Assembly: GCA_944393385.1 (NCBI GenBank)
Contig: CALYAA010000014.1
Coordinates: forward strand, 1 to 46,803
DNA from: an uncultured Clostridia bacterium
Lineage (GTDB): Bacteria > Bacillota > Clostridia > TANB77 > CAG-508
DNA length: 46,803 nucleotides
Reading direction: 5' to 3'
Shown here: piece after piece, positions 33,548 to 42,854 of the stretch
How the letters are laid out: each line of letters starts with the position of its first letter
Position numbering within the stretch: position 1 is the stretch's first letter
Translations under genes and position numbers: made by a program
The notes under the pieces: model-generated
The model's database searches: none
The model's input: only the letters and a program-made list of their open reading frames with translations
What the model was told of the DNA's origin: nothing

Positions 33548-35288
33548 ATTCTTTAATTTGAATATGTACATCATCTAATTGTTCTTTTGTAACATGTGAT
33601 GGTGCTCCCATTAATAAATCTCTTGCTTTTTTATTTTTTGGAAATGCTATTACTTCTCTAATATTAGTAGATTTTGCCAAAAGCATTATTAATCTATCTA
33701 TTCCAGGAGCTGATCCAGCATGTGGTGGTGTTCCATATTGGAATGCTTTATATAATGCTCCAAATCTATTTTTTACATCTTCTTCTGTATATCCTGCAAT
33801 TTCAAATGCTTTTACCATTATTTCAGGGTCATGGTTTCTTACTGCTCCTGACATACTTTCATATCCATTACATACTAAGTCAAATTGGTATGCTAAAATA
33901 TCTAAAGGATTTTTTGTTTTCAATGATTCCAATCCACCTTGTGGCATTGAAAATGGGTTGTGGCAGAAATCTATTTTTCCTTCATCTGATAATTCATACA
34001 TTGGAAAATCTACTATATAGCAAAATCTATATACATTTTTTTCTAGTAAGTCTAATCTTTTTCCTAATTCTATTCTTAATAAACCTGCTATTTTTTGAGC
34101 TTTATGGAATTCATCTGCTATAAATACTATACTGTCTCCTGGTTTCACTCCAAACTCTTTTCCTAGTTGATCTTTTGCTTGGTCTGTAATAAATTTTGCA
34201 ATTCCTCCTTGTATACTTCCGTCTTTTTCGAATTTAGTCCATGCTAGTCCTTTTGCTCCAACTTCTTCTGATGTAGCAAATTCTGTCATTTTGTCAAAGA
34301 ATTTTCTTCCTTGTTCTGCTCCATTTGGTATAACTATTGCTTTTACTGTTTTATCTTTGAAAGCATTAAAGTCTGTTTTTTCAAATACTTTGGTTGCATC
34401 TTGTATTATTAATGGATTTCTTAAGTCTGGTTTGTCTATTCCGTATTTTTCCATTGCTTCTTTATATGGAATTCTTAAAAATGGTCCTTCATCAACTTTC
34501 CAATTAGTGAATTTTTTAAATGTATATGGGATTACTTCTTCAACTACTTTAAATACATCTTCTTGTGTTGCAAAAGACATCTCAAAATCAAGTTGATAAA
34601 ATTCTCCTGGCGCTCTGTCTGCACGTGGGTCTTCATCTCTAAAACATGGTGCTATTTGATAGTATTTGTCAAATCCTCCTACCATTAATAATTGTTTGAA
34701 TTGTTGTGGTGCTTGTGGTAATGCATAAAATTCTCCTGGATGTAATCTACTTGGTACTAAATAGTCTCTTGCTCCTTCTGGTGATGAATTTGCAAGTATT
34801 GGTGTTTGAATTTCTGCAAATCCAAGTTCATCCATTTTGTCTCTTATTGTTTTTAAGACTTTTGAACGTAATAATATTGTGTTGTGTAATTTTTCGTTTC
34901 TTAAGTCTAAAAATCTATATTCTAATCTCAAATCTTCTCTTACTTCTTGATCTGTGTTTATTTCAAATGGTAATACATTTTTACATTTTCCTAAGATTTC
35001 AAATTTGTTTGCAACAACTTCTATATCTCCTGTTGGCATTTTTGAATTTTTACTACTTCTTTCCACAACTTTACCACATATGTGTATACAAGTTTCTGTT
35101 GGAATATTCTTTACTTCTTCTTGCATTTTTTCGTCATTTATAACTATTTGTGTTATTCCAAATTGGTCTCTTAAGTCAATAAAAATCATTCCACCTAAAT
35201 TACGTAGTTTTTGCACCCATCCAGATAGTTCTACTTCTTGATTTATATTTTCCTTTCTTAATTCTCCTAAATTGTGTGTTCTGTACAT
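33546..35288 (-). CDS. aspS: Aspartyl-tRNA synthetase
   Basis: Attaches Asp to tRNA (possibly also tRNA-Asn; the sequence alone does not settle this). An N-terminal OB-fold anticodon-binding domain (about 1-105, VELSGWVQKLRNLGGMIFIDLRD) precedes the class II core: motif 2 in CFRDEDPRADRAPGEFYQLD and motif 3 in GSAPGIDRLIMLL. A bacterial-type GAD insertion lies at about 300-410. At 580 residues it is normal length. ATG 35288 is preferred (GAGAG 7-9 nt upstream); an in-frame GTG at 35297 has poorer spacing. No T-box is seen in the short leader. Confidence 0.96.
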   Translation of the reverse strand: MYRTHNLGELRKENINQEVELSGWVQKLRNLGGMIFIDLRDQFGITQIVINDEKMQEEVKNIPTETCIHICGKVVERSSKNSKMPTGDIEVVANKFEILGKCKNVLPFEINTDQEVREDLRLEYRFLDLRNEKLHNTILLRSKVLKTIRDKMDELGFAEIQTPILANSSPEGARDYLVPSRLHPGEFYALPQAPQQFKQLLMVGGFDKYYQIAPCFRDEDPRADRAPGEFYQLDFEMSFATQEDVFKVVEEVIPYTFKKFTNWKVDEGPFLRIPYKEAMEKYGIDKPDLRNPLIIQDATKVFEKTDFNAFKDKTVKAIVIPNGAEQGRKFFDKMTEFATSEEVGAKGLAWTKFEKDGSIQGGIAKFITDQAKDQLGKEFGVKPGDSIVFIADEFHKAQKIAGLLRIELGKRLDLLEKNVYRFCYIVDFPMYELSDEGKIDFCHNPFSMPQGGLESLKTKNPLDILAYQFDLVCNGYESMSGAVRNHDPEIMVKAFEIAGYTEEDVKNRFGALYKAFQYGTPPHAGSAPGIDRLIMLLAKSTNIREVIAFPKNKKARDLLMGAPSHVTKEQLDDVHIQIKE

Positions 35289-35340
35289 TTTTTTCACTCT
35301 CTCTTTCTAATTTTTGCAAAATTATTTTACTACAAAATAT

Positions 35341-35369
35341 AAAAAATATCAAGTTTTCCTTGATATTTT
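35341..35369 (-). terminator. Terminator after the 169-aa pilin-like gene
   Basis: An 11-bp stem (35343-35353 with 35359-35369), TTTTC loop, and T6 on the minus-strand exit, just upstream of aspS. Confidence 0.78.
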
Positions 35370-35405
35370 CGTATTTTTCTTTTCTAAAATAAAATATAAA
35401 TCTAA

Positions 35406-35915
35406 TTAATTATTATATAGAGTTACTTTTGAATCCTCTCCAACTGTAAAAAATGGCTCTCCTTTTATTTGAATTCCTTCTGCATAATAAATACGATGAC
35501 TTTGTTCATTTATTATATATACATCAGTAATCTTTTTAGTATCTTCTGTTGTTTTTATATCAAAAAATCCTTTTCCATAATTTAATGTAAGTCCTCCTAG
35601 ATTATTTAAGTTTACAATATAATAAGCTCCGTTATCGTTTGGTTGTTGTTGTCTTTTAAAATTTGAATTTCCACTATATAAAACAGATTGACCATTACTT
35701 TTTAATATGGGAAGTTCATCATTTTGTAAATAATAAGATTCTACTTTATTTGTTAAAATTTCTATATCATTTTCTAAATTTTTATATCTTCTTATTTCTA
35801 TACCATCTTTAGCATTATATACTAAAGTTGATGTTATTACCCCCATTACTAATATTGTTATTGTTAGTGCTAATAATGATATTCCTTTTGGTTCTTTTTT
35901 TCTATTTTCTTTCAT
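35406..35915 (-). CDS. Pilin-like (prepilin-signal) protein, 169 aa
   Basis: A basic leader MKENRKKEPKG is followed by ISLLALTITILVMGVITSTLV, the same class of pilin-like signal as the Ig-like proteins but with a different body. The ectodomain has a helical region (NDIEILTNKVESYYLQNDELP) resembling minor pilins or pseudopilins, then mixed strand segments. There is no cysteine pair. It begins 18 bp after rseP on the same strand, so it may be co-transcribed. No pilin assembly ATPase, PilC or PilD gene is in the window. Confidence 0.75.
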   Translation of the reverse strand: MKENRKKEPKGISLLALTITILVMGVITSTLVYNAKDGIEIRRYKNLENDIEILTNKVESYYLQNDELPILKSNGQSVLYSGNSNFKRQQQPNDNGAYYIVNLNNLGGLTLNYGKGFFDIKTTEDTKKITDVYIINEQSHRIYYAEGIQIKGEPFFTVGEDSKVTLYNN

Positions 35916-35932
35916 TTGTAACTCTCTTTCTT

Positions 35933-36704
35933 TTATAAAATTCTTATAATATCATTATACGTTACTATTAAAGAAATTGCAAGTAAAATTGAAAAACCTA
36001 TCATTTGAATTTTGGCTTCAGTTTCTAGCTTCATTTGCTTTCTTCTTATGATTTCTATTAATAATATTAAAATTTTTCCACCATCTAATGCTGGTATTGG
36101 TAATAAATTTGTTATCCCTAATGAAATTGAAATTACTACCATTAGATAAATATAATTAATAAATCCTGTTGTTTCTACAACTATTTCTGATATTCCAACG
36201 ATTCCTACCATTTGGTCTGTTGAAAGACCTCCTGTGAATAGTATTTTCACACTTTCCAAAATTGATAATATAAATTCTCCTGTTGCTTTTCCACCATATA
36301 AAATCCTATTAATAAATGTATCTCTTGTTGGATCTGCAAATTGTAATCCAACTGTAGATATTAATATAAAATATACTAATATACCAAATAAAATATTTAT
36401 TATTGGACCTGCTAATACTATTGCCATCCTTTTCCATACACTTACTTTAGAAAATGCTCTTTCATCATCAGATTCTTCTTCTTCTCCTTCCATACTGCAA
36501 AATCCGCCTAATGGAAATATTCTAATAGTGTATTTGGTTTCTTTTCCTTGTTTTTGCCATATAACTTTTCCAAATCCGAATTGCAAATTCTTTTACTTTT
36601 ACTTTGCATAATTTTGCGACACAAAAATGTCCACCCTCATGTATAAATATTAAAAAACCTAATAAAAATATTATTTTTATAGCATTTATTATAAAATTAA
36701 TCAA
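35933..36704 (-). pseudogene. rseP: Site-2 (M50) membrane protease RseP, frameshifted by one base, no PDZ
   Basis: RseP/RasP proteases cut transmembrane segments of anti-sigma factors and signal peptides within the membrane. Two frames together give the protein. 36704-36522 holds the zinc motif FIHEGGHFCVAKL; 36586-35933 holds PLGGFCSMEGEEEE, LAGPIINILFG and the second metal site NLLPIPALDGGK. Dropping the extra base at about 36578 rejoins KEFAI to GFGKVIWQKQ, giving about 256 aa. There is no PDZ domain between the two metal sites, so it is shorter than typical RseP (about 350-450). Because the flanking motifs are all intact, the frameshift is probably recent or an assembly error. The cdsA-rseP order is classic; dxr, usually between them, is absent. 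Confidence 0.85.
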
Positions 36705-36716
36705 CTCTACCTCCTA

Positions 36717-37559
36717 TTAGATAATTGTTAGAAATACATAAGCAAAAGGTGATAAAAACATTAAACTATCTATTCTGTCTAACATTCCTCCATGTCCAGG
36801 AATTAAATTACTATAATCTTTTACATCAACATATCTTTTTATACTTGATGCTGCAAAATCCCCTATTTGTCCTATTAAGCTTAAAATAATTGTTATTATT
36901 ATAATATATATATATGAATAATTTAAAGAATTTATTTCATTTACAGCATATGTATATATTAGTGCAACAACAACTGCTCCTATAACTCCTGCAATACACC
37001 CTTCTATAGATTTTTTAGGACTTACTTTACTAAATTTATGTTTTCCAAATCTTTTTCCTATAAAATATGCAAATGTATCTGAAGCCCATGCTGAAATAAT
37101 TGCATACCATACTAACCATGTTCCATTTTCTAATCCTCTTATTTTAGCTATAAATCCAATACAAGTTACAATATATATAATTCCAAAAAAAGTGAATGAA
37201 ATATCCTTAAAATTGATTCTCATGTTTGTAATTACTATTGTTGAAAAAAGTATGAGTAATAATATGGGGATTATAAGGTTTATAAAATTATTTAACATAA
37301 AGTTTGGTACTTTTTCTGGAATGATATGTATAAATGCTATAAAAATACATGATAAATAGCCTAACCATCTAATAGGTTTGGTTTCTTTTGAAACAGCATT
37401 AAAATACTCTTGCATTGCAATACATGCTACAATTGCTAAAAATATATCTACTACATATCTATTTCCAAAAGTTAATACTATTACAACTAATGGAAGTCCA
37501 AGTATTGCTGAAGTAATTCTCTTGATATCAATTTTTTTCTTATTATTTTCATTTTCCAT
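36717..37559 (-). CDS. cdsA: Phosphatidate cytidylyltransferase (CDP-diglyceride synthase)
   Basis: Makes CDP-diacylglycerol from CTP and phosphatidic acid for phospholipid synthesis. It is an integral membrane protein of 280 aa with about eight hydrophobic helices. The family signature is near the C-terminus: SSIKRYVDVKDYSNLIPGHG followed by GMLDRIDSLMF. FGKHKFSKVSPKKSIEG is also typical. ATG 37559 overlaps the end of uppS (TAATATG) with GGAGCG upstream; an in-frame TTG at 37574 is less likely. It is part of the pyrH-frr-uppS-cdsA-rseP cluster. Confidence 0.95.
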   Translation of the reverse strand: MENENNKKKIDIKRITSAILGLPLVVIVLTFGNRYVVDIFLAIVACIAMQEYFNAVSKETKPIRWLGYLSCIFIAFIHIIPEKVPNFMLNNFINLIIPILLLILFSTIVITNMRINFKDISFTFFGIIYIVTCIGFIAKIRGLENGTWLVWYAIISAWASDTFAYFIGKRFGKHKFSKVSPKKSIEGCIAGVIGAVVVALIYTYAVNEINSLNYSYIYIIIITIILSLIGQIGDFAASSIKRYVDVKDYSNLIPGHGGMLDRIDSLMFLSPFAYVFLTII

Positions 37560-37560
37560 A

Positions 37561-38274
37561 TTAATTCGCTCCAAATTTTCTAGTTCTCTTTTGATATTCT
37601 ATTATTGCATTATCTAAATCTTCTTCTGAAAAATCAGGCCAATTCTTATTAATAAATAATAATTCTGAATAAACAGATTGCCAAGTTAAAAATCCACTTA
37701 ATCTCAATTCTCCACTTGTTCTAATTAGTAAGTCTGGATCTGGTTCTCCTGCAGTATATAAGTTATTTGATATCAAATCTTCATTTATATCATTAATGTC
37801 TATTTCTCCATTTTTTACTTTTTCTGCTATCTTTTTTGTAGCTTTTACAAGCTCATCTCTACCTCCATAATTAATTGCTATATTAAATGTAACACCTGTA
37901 TTATTTTTTGTTCTTTCCATACATTCTTTAATACTTTTTTGCATTCCCTTTGAAAGAGCTGATATATCTCCTAAAATTTTAACTTTAATATTTTCAGAAT
38001 CAGCTCTTTTACTATAATCATCTAAATAGCTTTGAAGTAATAACATTAATGTTTTGACCTCATCTTCAGTTCTTTTCCAGTTTTCTGTAGAAAATGCATA
38101 TACAGTAATATATTCTAATCCTATTTTATTAGCATATCTTACAATTTTTTCTAATGTTTTTGCACCTTCCTTATGTCCATAACTTGAAGGTTTACCTTGT
38201 GCTTTTGCCCATCTACGATTTCCATCCATTATAATTGCAATTGACCTTGGCATATTTTGTTTATTAATTTCCAT
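37561..38274 (-). CDS. uppS: Undecaprenyl diphosphate synthase
   Basis: A cis-prenyltransferase that builds the C55 lipid carrier for peptidoglycan. It has 237 aa. The catalytic Asp lies in IAIIMDGNRRWAK (region I, about 12-25), then GHKEGAKTLEKIV, YAFSTENWKR, and the C-terminal ELLFINKNWPDF with the Mg-binding Glu. The stop abuts the cdsA start, so the two are translationally coupled. The gene follows frr by about 30 bp. Confidence 0.96.
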   Translation of the reverse strand: MEINKQNMPRSIAIIMDGNRRWAKAQGKPSSYGHKEGAKTLEKIVRYANKIGLEYITVYAFSTENWKRTEDEVKTLMLLLQSYLDDYSKRADSENIKVKILGDISALSKGMQKSIKECMERTKNNTGVTFNIAINYGGRDELVKATKKIAEKVKNGEIDINDINEDLISNNLYTAGEPDPDLLIRTSGELRLSGFLTWQSVYSELLFINKNWPDFSEEDLDNAIIEYQKRTRKFGAN

Positions 38275-38305
38275 TTTAATTATCCCTTTATTATTATATT
38301 ATTAA

Positions 38306-38854
38306 TTATATATTCATTATTTCATTTTCTTTATTTTGTAAAATTTTATCTATTTCTTCTATATTTTTATCTGTTAATTTTTGAATTTCTGTTTCAGCAG
38401 ATTTTAATTCATCTTCTGTTATTTCACTATTTTTCTGTTTTGTTTTTGCCTCATCAATTCCATCTCTTCTAATTGCTCTAATAGAAACTTTTGCTTCTTC
38501 TGCAATCTTTTTGATTTCTTTTACTAATTCTTTTCTTCTTTCTTCTGTTAACTCTGGAAAAGCTAATCTTATTACTTTTCCGTCATTATTTGGATTTAAT
38601 CCAATATCTGATGCTAATATTGCTTTTTCTATATCTTTTAGTATACTTCCATCCCATGGTTGTATAACAATTAATCTAGCTTCTGGAACAGAAATTCCAG
38701 CAACTTGATTTATTGGTGTTGGTGTTCCATAATAATCTATTTTAACTTTATTCAATATTGCAGGATTAGCTCTTCCTGCTCTAATTTCTGACAATTTTTC
38801 TTTATAAGCTCCTATTGATTTCTCCATTTTTTCTTTTAAATTTGTATAATCCAT
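38306..38854 (-). CDS. frr: Ribosome recycling factor
   Basis: Splits post-termination ribosomes together with EF-G. The 182 aa are the standard length, with the three-helix bundle and the conserved EIRAGRANPAILNKVKIDYYG (given here in part) near the N-terminus, and RRDGIDEAK in the last helix. Follows pyrH, as in most Bacillota. Confidence 0.97.
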   Translation of the reverse strand: MDYTNLKEKMEKSIGAYKEKLSEIRAGRANPAILNKVKIDYYGTPTPINQVAGISVPEARLIVIQPWDGSILKDIEKAILASDIGLNPNNDGKVIRLAFPELTEERRKELVKEIKKIAEEAKVSIRAIRRDGIDEAKTKQKNSEITEDELKSAETEIQKLTDKNIEEIDKILQNKENEIMNI

Positions 38855-38951
38855 TTTCTTTTCTCCTATCTTTAATTTGTTTTCAAATTTGCTATAGTAA
38901 AATTAAAATTTAAAACTAAAATATAAAAATTAAAAATCGATATATAGTTTT

Positions 38952-39659
38952 TTATGATACTATTGTACCTATTTTTTCTCCTTTTACAGCTCTTACAATA
39001 TTTTCAGGATCTGCTATTCCAAATACTAATAATGGAATATTATTATCTCTACACATTGCAGTTGCAGTAGAATCCATTACTTTTAAATCTTTATTTAATA
39101 CATCTAAATAAGATATTTCTTCAAATCTTATTGCATCTGGTTGAACTTTTGGATCTGCAGAATAAACTGCGTCTATTGCTTTTCCTAAAAGTATAATATC
39201 TGCTTTTATTTCTGTAGCTCTTAATACTGCTGCTGTATCTGTTGTAAAATATGGATGTCCTGAACCACATGCAAATATTACTACTCTTCCTTTACTTAAA
39301 TGTTTTTCTGCTTTTCTTTGAATAAATGGTTCTGCTATTTCTCTCATTTCTATTGCTGTTTGAACTCTTGAGTGTAATCCTCTAATTTCTAAAGCATCTT
39401 GTAATGCTAAAGCATTCATGGCTGTTGCAAGCATTCCCATATAATCAGCTGTTGTTCTTTCCATTTGAAGTCCATTTCTTCCTCTCCAAAAATTGCCACC
39501 TCCAACAACAATTGCTACTTGAACTCCCATATCTACTACTTCTTTAATTTTATCACAAATATTTCCTACAACTTCTGGATTAACTCCAGTTTTTTGATCT
39601 CCTGCTAAAGCTTCTCCACTTAACTTTAATAAAACTCTCCTATATTTAGCTTCTGACAT
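38952..39659 (-). CDS. pyrH: UMP kinase
   Basis: Converts UMP to UDP; hexameric, cytoplasmic, amino acid kinase fold. The 235 aa are standard. Key features: KLSGEALAG at the start, the [11 protein letters not shown] glycine loop, [19 protein letters not shown], and the [16 protein letters not shown] nucleotide region. I chose ATG 39659 (GGAGAAAG 4 nt upstream) over the ATG at 39707, which would add 16 residues absent from the family. rpsB and tsf, often upstream, are not beside it. Confidence 0.97.
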   Translation of the reverse strand: MSEAKYRRVLLKLSGEALAGDQKTGVNPEVVGNICDKIKEVVDMGVQVAIVVGGGNFWRGRNGLQMERTTADYMGMLATAMNALALQDALEIRGLHSRVQTAIEMREIAEPFIQRKAEKHLSKGRVVIFACGSGHPYFTTDTAAVLRATEIKADIILLGKAIDAVYSADPKVQPDAIRFEEISYLDVLNKDLKVMDSTATAMCRDNNIPLLVFGIADPENIVRAVKGEKIGTIVS

Positions 39660-39970
39660 TTCTTTCTCCTTTTCTAAATAATATAATTTCACTATATTTT
39701 TATGCAAATATGAATTTAATTTGCATTTTCCGTTTCTTATTGTATCATAAAATTTTTAAAAATGAAATAGTTTGAAAGAACAAATAAGAAAATCTTTGAT
39801 TTTCTTTAATTTGTTCACGCACGATTTGAGTTTTCGACTGTAAAGAAAAAATCTCAAAAAGCTATCAATTGTAGCTTTTTATATAATAGGAAAGTATATC
39901 TTTCATATTATATAAAAAAATACTGAGGCAATATGAATTTACCTCAATATTTTTTATTATACTATTTTTA
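39660..39970. other. Intergenic region pyrH/rplL with a series of hairpins
   Basis: No gene is seen. From left: an 8-bp inverted repeat ATGCAAAT/ATTTGCAT (39702-39726), a long imperfect hairpin (39778-39816), a terminator-like hairpin with flanking A5/T5 (39856-39880), an AT-rich hairpin with an inner GAAAG/CTTTC (39881-39913) and the rplL terminator (39916-39954). A weak TACAAT for pyrH lies near 39750 (minus). Confidence 0.6.
39916..39954 (-). terminator. Terminator after rplL
   Basis: AAAAATA then TGAGG (39916-39928) pairs with CCTCA then TATTTTT (39942-39954), with one mismatch. T-rich exit on the minus strand. Confidence 0.8.
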
Positions 39971-40330
39971 TTATTGTAATTCAATTACAGCTCCAACTTC
40001 TTCAAGTTTTGCTTTTAATTCTTCAGCTTCTGCTTTAGCAACATTTTCTTTTAATGTTTTTGGTGCTCCATCAACTAAATCTTTAGCTTCTTTTAATCCT
40101 AATCCTAAAGCATTTTTTACAGCTGTGATAACTTTAATTTTTTGATCTCCAGCTTCTTTTAATACAACATTGAATGATGATTTTTCTTCGACTGCTGCTG
40201 TTGCTCCAGCTGCTGGTGCAGCAGCTGCCACAGCTGATACTCCAAATTCTTCTTCAATAGCTTTTACTAATTCTGATAATTCTACAACAGTCATAGATTT
40301 AACTGCTTCTATTATTTCTTCTTTACTCAT
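39971..40330 (-). CDS. rplL: Ribosomal protein L7/L12
   Basis: The stalk protein that recruits translation GTPases to the 50S subunit; present as dimers on L10. 119 aa. An N-terminal dimerisation helix ([20 protein letters not shown]), an Ala-rich hinge (about 35-50) and a C-terminal domain with [19 protein letters not shown]. Co-transcribed with rplJ (gap 65 bp). Confidence 0.98.
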   Translation of the reverse strand: MSKEEIIEAVKSMTVVELSELVKAIEEEFGVSAVAAAAPAAGATAAVEEKSSFNVVLKEAGDQKIKVITAVKNALGLGLKEAKDLVDGAPKTLKENVAKAEAEELKAKLEEVGAVIELQ

Positions 40331-40395
40331 TTTAAAATCCTCCTAAAATTTTTATTATTTTATATTTTGCGATTTAAGTTCGCTACACTAATTAT

Positions 40396-40896
40396 TTATG
40401 CATTTTCTTTTTGTGCTTTAACTTGATCAAGTGCAACTGCAAGTTTTGATATATTTGCAAGTAATGCACCAGCAAGCATTGATAATAATGTTTCTTTTGA
40501 TGGTAATTTTGCTAAAGTTATAATTTCTTCTGCTGTCATAACTTTTCCTTCAATAACTCCACCTTTTATTTTATAGAAGTCATTATCTTTACTATAATTA
40601 TAAATTGCTTTAGCTGTTTCTAAATAATCTTCATTATTCATTACAACTGCTGTTGGTCCTTCTAATAAACTATCTAATCCTTCAATTCCTGCCTCGGCCA
40701 ATGCTCTTCTTGTAATATTATTTTTTATAACTCTATATTCAGAATTTGAATTTCTAAGTTCTGCTCTTAATTTTGTAACATCTGAAACATTTATTCCTCT
40801 ATAATCTGTTAAAAGTATTATTTTAGCTTGTTTCATTTTTTCTGCTAAATCAGATACTTCCTTTTTCTTTTGGTTTAAAATTTTCTCACTTGCCAT
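40396..40896 (-). CDS. rplJ: Ribosomal protein L10
   Basis: Anchors L7/L12 dimers to 23S rRNA and represses its own operon. The 166 aa are standard; LTDYRGINVSDVTKLRAELR and VIKNNITRRALAEAG are typical, and the C-terminal helix binds L12. ATG 40896 follows AGGAGG. The leader upstream folds as an L10-type regulator. Confidence 0.97.
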   Translation of the reverse strand: MASEKILNQKKKEVSDLAEKMKQAKIILLTDYRGINVSDVTKLRAELRNSNSEYRVIKNNITRRALAEAGIEGLDSLLEGPTAVVMNNEDYLETAKAIYNYSKDNDFYKIKGGVIEGKVMTAEEIITLAKLPSKETLLSMLAGALLANISKLAVALDQVKAQKENA

Positions 40897-40999
40897 AATT
40901 TCACCTCCTAAAAAATATTTAATTAGTTTATTTGCTTTTTCAATAATAAACCTTTCAAATTATATAATATAAAAATATAACTTTCGTATTATATAAAAG

Positions 41000-41093
41000 A
41001 ATCTCTATGCCAAAAGGTATAGAGATTGCGTTCTACAAATCTTATACCTCGGTAGGACTTATTCATTTTGTATTGCCTACTTTCTTTGGCATA
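41000..41093 (-). promoter_or_regulatory. L10-type leader of rplJL with alternative pairings
   Basis: On the minus strand a TATGCCAAA (41085-41093) can pair with TTTGGCATA (41006-41014), closing a domain that contains TCCTACCGAGGTA. Alternatively the right arm pairs locally in a 12-bp hairpin (41000-41011 with 41016-41027) followed by CTTTT, a terminator. The two pairings exclude each other. This fits autoregulation by L10(L12)4 binding, known for this operon. Confidence 0.65.
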
Positions 41094-41113
41094 TTATATT
41101 TATTATTTATATA

Positions 41114-41797
41114 TTATTTTTGGTTAATATAAAGTCCAGGTCCCATTGTTGTTGATATAGATACACTTCTAATGTATTGTCCTTTTGCTGCTGATGGTTT
41201 TGCTTTTATTATAGCACCCATAATAGCATCATAGTTCTCTGCTAATTTTTCAGCTCCAAATGAAACTTTTCCAAATCCTAAGTGGATTATATTTGTTTTA
41301 TCTAATCTATATTCAACTTTACCAGATTTAATTTCTTTTATAGCTTTAGTTACATCCATTGTAACTGTTCCTGATTTTGGGTTTGGCATTAATCCTTTTG
41401 GTCCTAATACTTTTCCTAGTCTACCTACTACACCCATCATATCTGGTGTTGCAACAACAACATCATAATCAAACCAGTTTTCATTTTGAATTTTTGGTAT
41501 TAATTCTTCTGCTCCAACATAATCTGCTCCAGCTTTTTCTGCTTCCTCAGCTTTTGGTCCTTTTGCAAAAACTAATACTTTTAACGTTTTACCTGTACCA
41601 TTTGGAAGTACTACTGTACCTCTAACTTGTTGGTCAGCGTGTTTTGAATCTACACCTAATTTTACATGTAATTCAACAGTTTGATCAAATTTTGTTTTTG
41701 GCATTTTTTCAATAATATCTAAAGCTTCTTTGATATCATATTCTTTGTTAGCTTCTACTAACTTAACACTTTCTGCATATCTTTTTGACATTTTCAT
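41114..41797 (-). CDS. rplA: Ribosomal protein L1
   Basis: Binds 23S rRNA at the mobile stalk and helps release E-site tRNA; in several bacteria it represses the rplKA operon. The 227 aa are standard. Features: [15 protein letters not shown], the [10 protein letters not shown] region and [21 protein letters not shown] 41797 follows AAAGGAGG. It lies 60 bp after rplK on the same strand. Confidence 0.98.
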   Translation of the reverse strand: MKMSKRYAESVKLVEANKEYDIKEALDIIEKMPKTKFDQTVELHVKLGVDSKHADQQVRGTVVLPNGTGKTLKVLVFAKGPKAEEAEKAGADYVGAEELIPKIQNENWFDYDVVVATPDMMGVVGRLGKVLGPKGLMPNPKSGTVTMDVTKAIKEIKSGKVEYRLDKTNIIHLGFGKVSFGAEKLAENYDAIMGAIIKAKPSAAKGQYIRSVSISTTMGPGLYINQK

Positions 41798-41857
41798 TTT
41801 TTTCCTCCTTTGGTTCTAACGAATATGTATTTTACATACTCTCCCATTTTATTTTTA

Positions 41858-42286
41858 TTAGTCTACTACAACTACTCCCATAGCTCTTGCTGTACCAGCA
41901 ACCATACTCATTGCTGCTTCTATTGATGAAGCATTTAAGTCTGGCATTTTTTGTTCAGCAATTGCTCTTACTTGTTCTTTTGTTATTTTAGCAACTTTTT
42001 CTTTGTTTGGTTTTCCAGAACCTTTTTCTATTTTTATTGCTTTTTTTATTAATACAGCAACTGGTGGAACTTTTGTAATAAATTCAAAAGATTTATCTTT
42101 ATATACAGTTATAACAACTGGAATTATAAATCCTGCTTGATTTGCTGTTCTATCATTGAATTCTTTTACAAATTGCATAATGTTTACACCACTACCTCCT
42201 AAAGCTGGTCCAACTGGTGGAGCTGGAGTAGCTTTTGCTGCTTCTATTTGTAATTTAATTACATTTGAAATTTCTTTTTCTGCCAT
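41858..42286 (-). CDS. rplK: Ribosomal protein L11
   Basis: Forms the GTPase-associated centre with 23S rRNA. It has 142 aa; the N-terminal part has [19 protein letters not shown] and the C-terminal RNA-binding domain ends [11 protein letters not shown]. It follows nusG by 17 bp. Confidence 0.98.
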   Translation of the reverse strand: MAEKEISNVIKLQIEAAKATPAPPVGPALGGSGVNIMQFVKEFNDRTANQAGFIIPVVITVYKDKSFEFITKVPPVAVLIKKAIKIEKGSGKPNKEKVAKITKEQVRAIAEQKMPDLNASSIEAAMSMVAGTARAMGVVVVD

Positions 42287-42303
42287 TTTATATTTCGCCT
42301 CCT

Positions 42304-42840
42304 TTAATCTACTCTTTCAATTTGAGAAAAATCCACATCAATTGGAGTTTCTCTTCCAAACATTGATATTAGAACTTTAGCTCTATGTTTTTCTTTATCT
42401 ATTGATTGAACAGTTCCTATATAGTCCTTGAATGCTCCTTGAAGTATTTTCACAGAATCATTTATCTCATAATCTACATTAATTGCAGATTCATCAAATC
42501 CCATAGCACGAATTTCTTCATCTGTTAGTGGGATTGGATCTGTTCCAGAACCAACAAAACCTGTAACACCTCTTGTATTTCTAACAATGTACCATGTTTC
42601 TTCAGTTACTATCATTTTAATTAATACATAAGCTGGAAATACTTTTCTTAAATTAGCTTTTTTCTTTCCATCTTTAATTTCAATTTGTTCTTCCATTGGT
42701 ACAACAATATCAAAGAAGTAATCTTCAAGCTCTCTATTTTTAACTGTTTTTTCAAGGTCAGTTTTTACTTTGTTTTCATAACCAGAATATGTATGTACTA
42801 CATACCATCTTGGTTTCATATCATAATCTTTCTGAGACAT
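42304..42840 (-). CDS. nusG: Transcription elongation factor NusG
   Basis: A 178-aa factor that binds RNA polymerase and couples it to pausing and translation. The NGN domain starts [20 protein letters not shown] and the C-terminal KOW domain begins at about residue 125 ([19 protein letters not shown]). It starts 14 bp after secE. Confidence 0.97.
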   Translation of the reverse strand: MSQKDYDMKPRWYVVHTYSGYENKVKTDLEKTVKNRELEDYFFDIVVPMEEQIEIKDGKKKANLRKVFPAYVLIKMIVTEETWYIVRNTRGVTGFVGSGTDPIPLTDEEIRAMGFDESAINVDYEINDSVKILQGAFKDYIGTVQSIDKEKHRAKVLISMFGRETPIDVDFSQIERVD

Positions 42841-42854
42841 TCTTTGACCTCCTT

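Noticed and set aside
35289-35405. T-box before aspS
   Set aside because: The gap is about 115 bp and holds only the terminator of the upstream gene; no TGGNACCGCG-like sequence.
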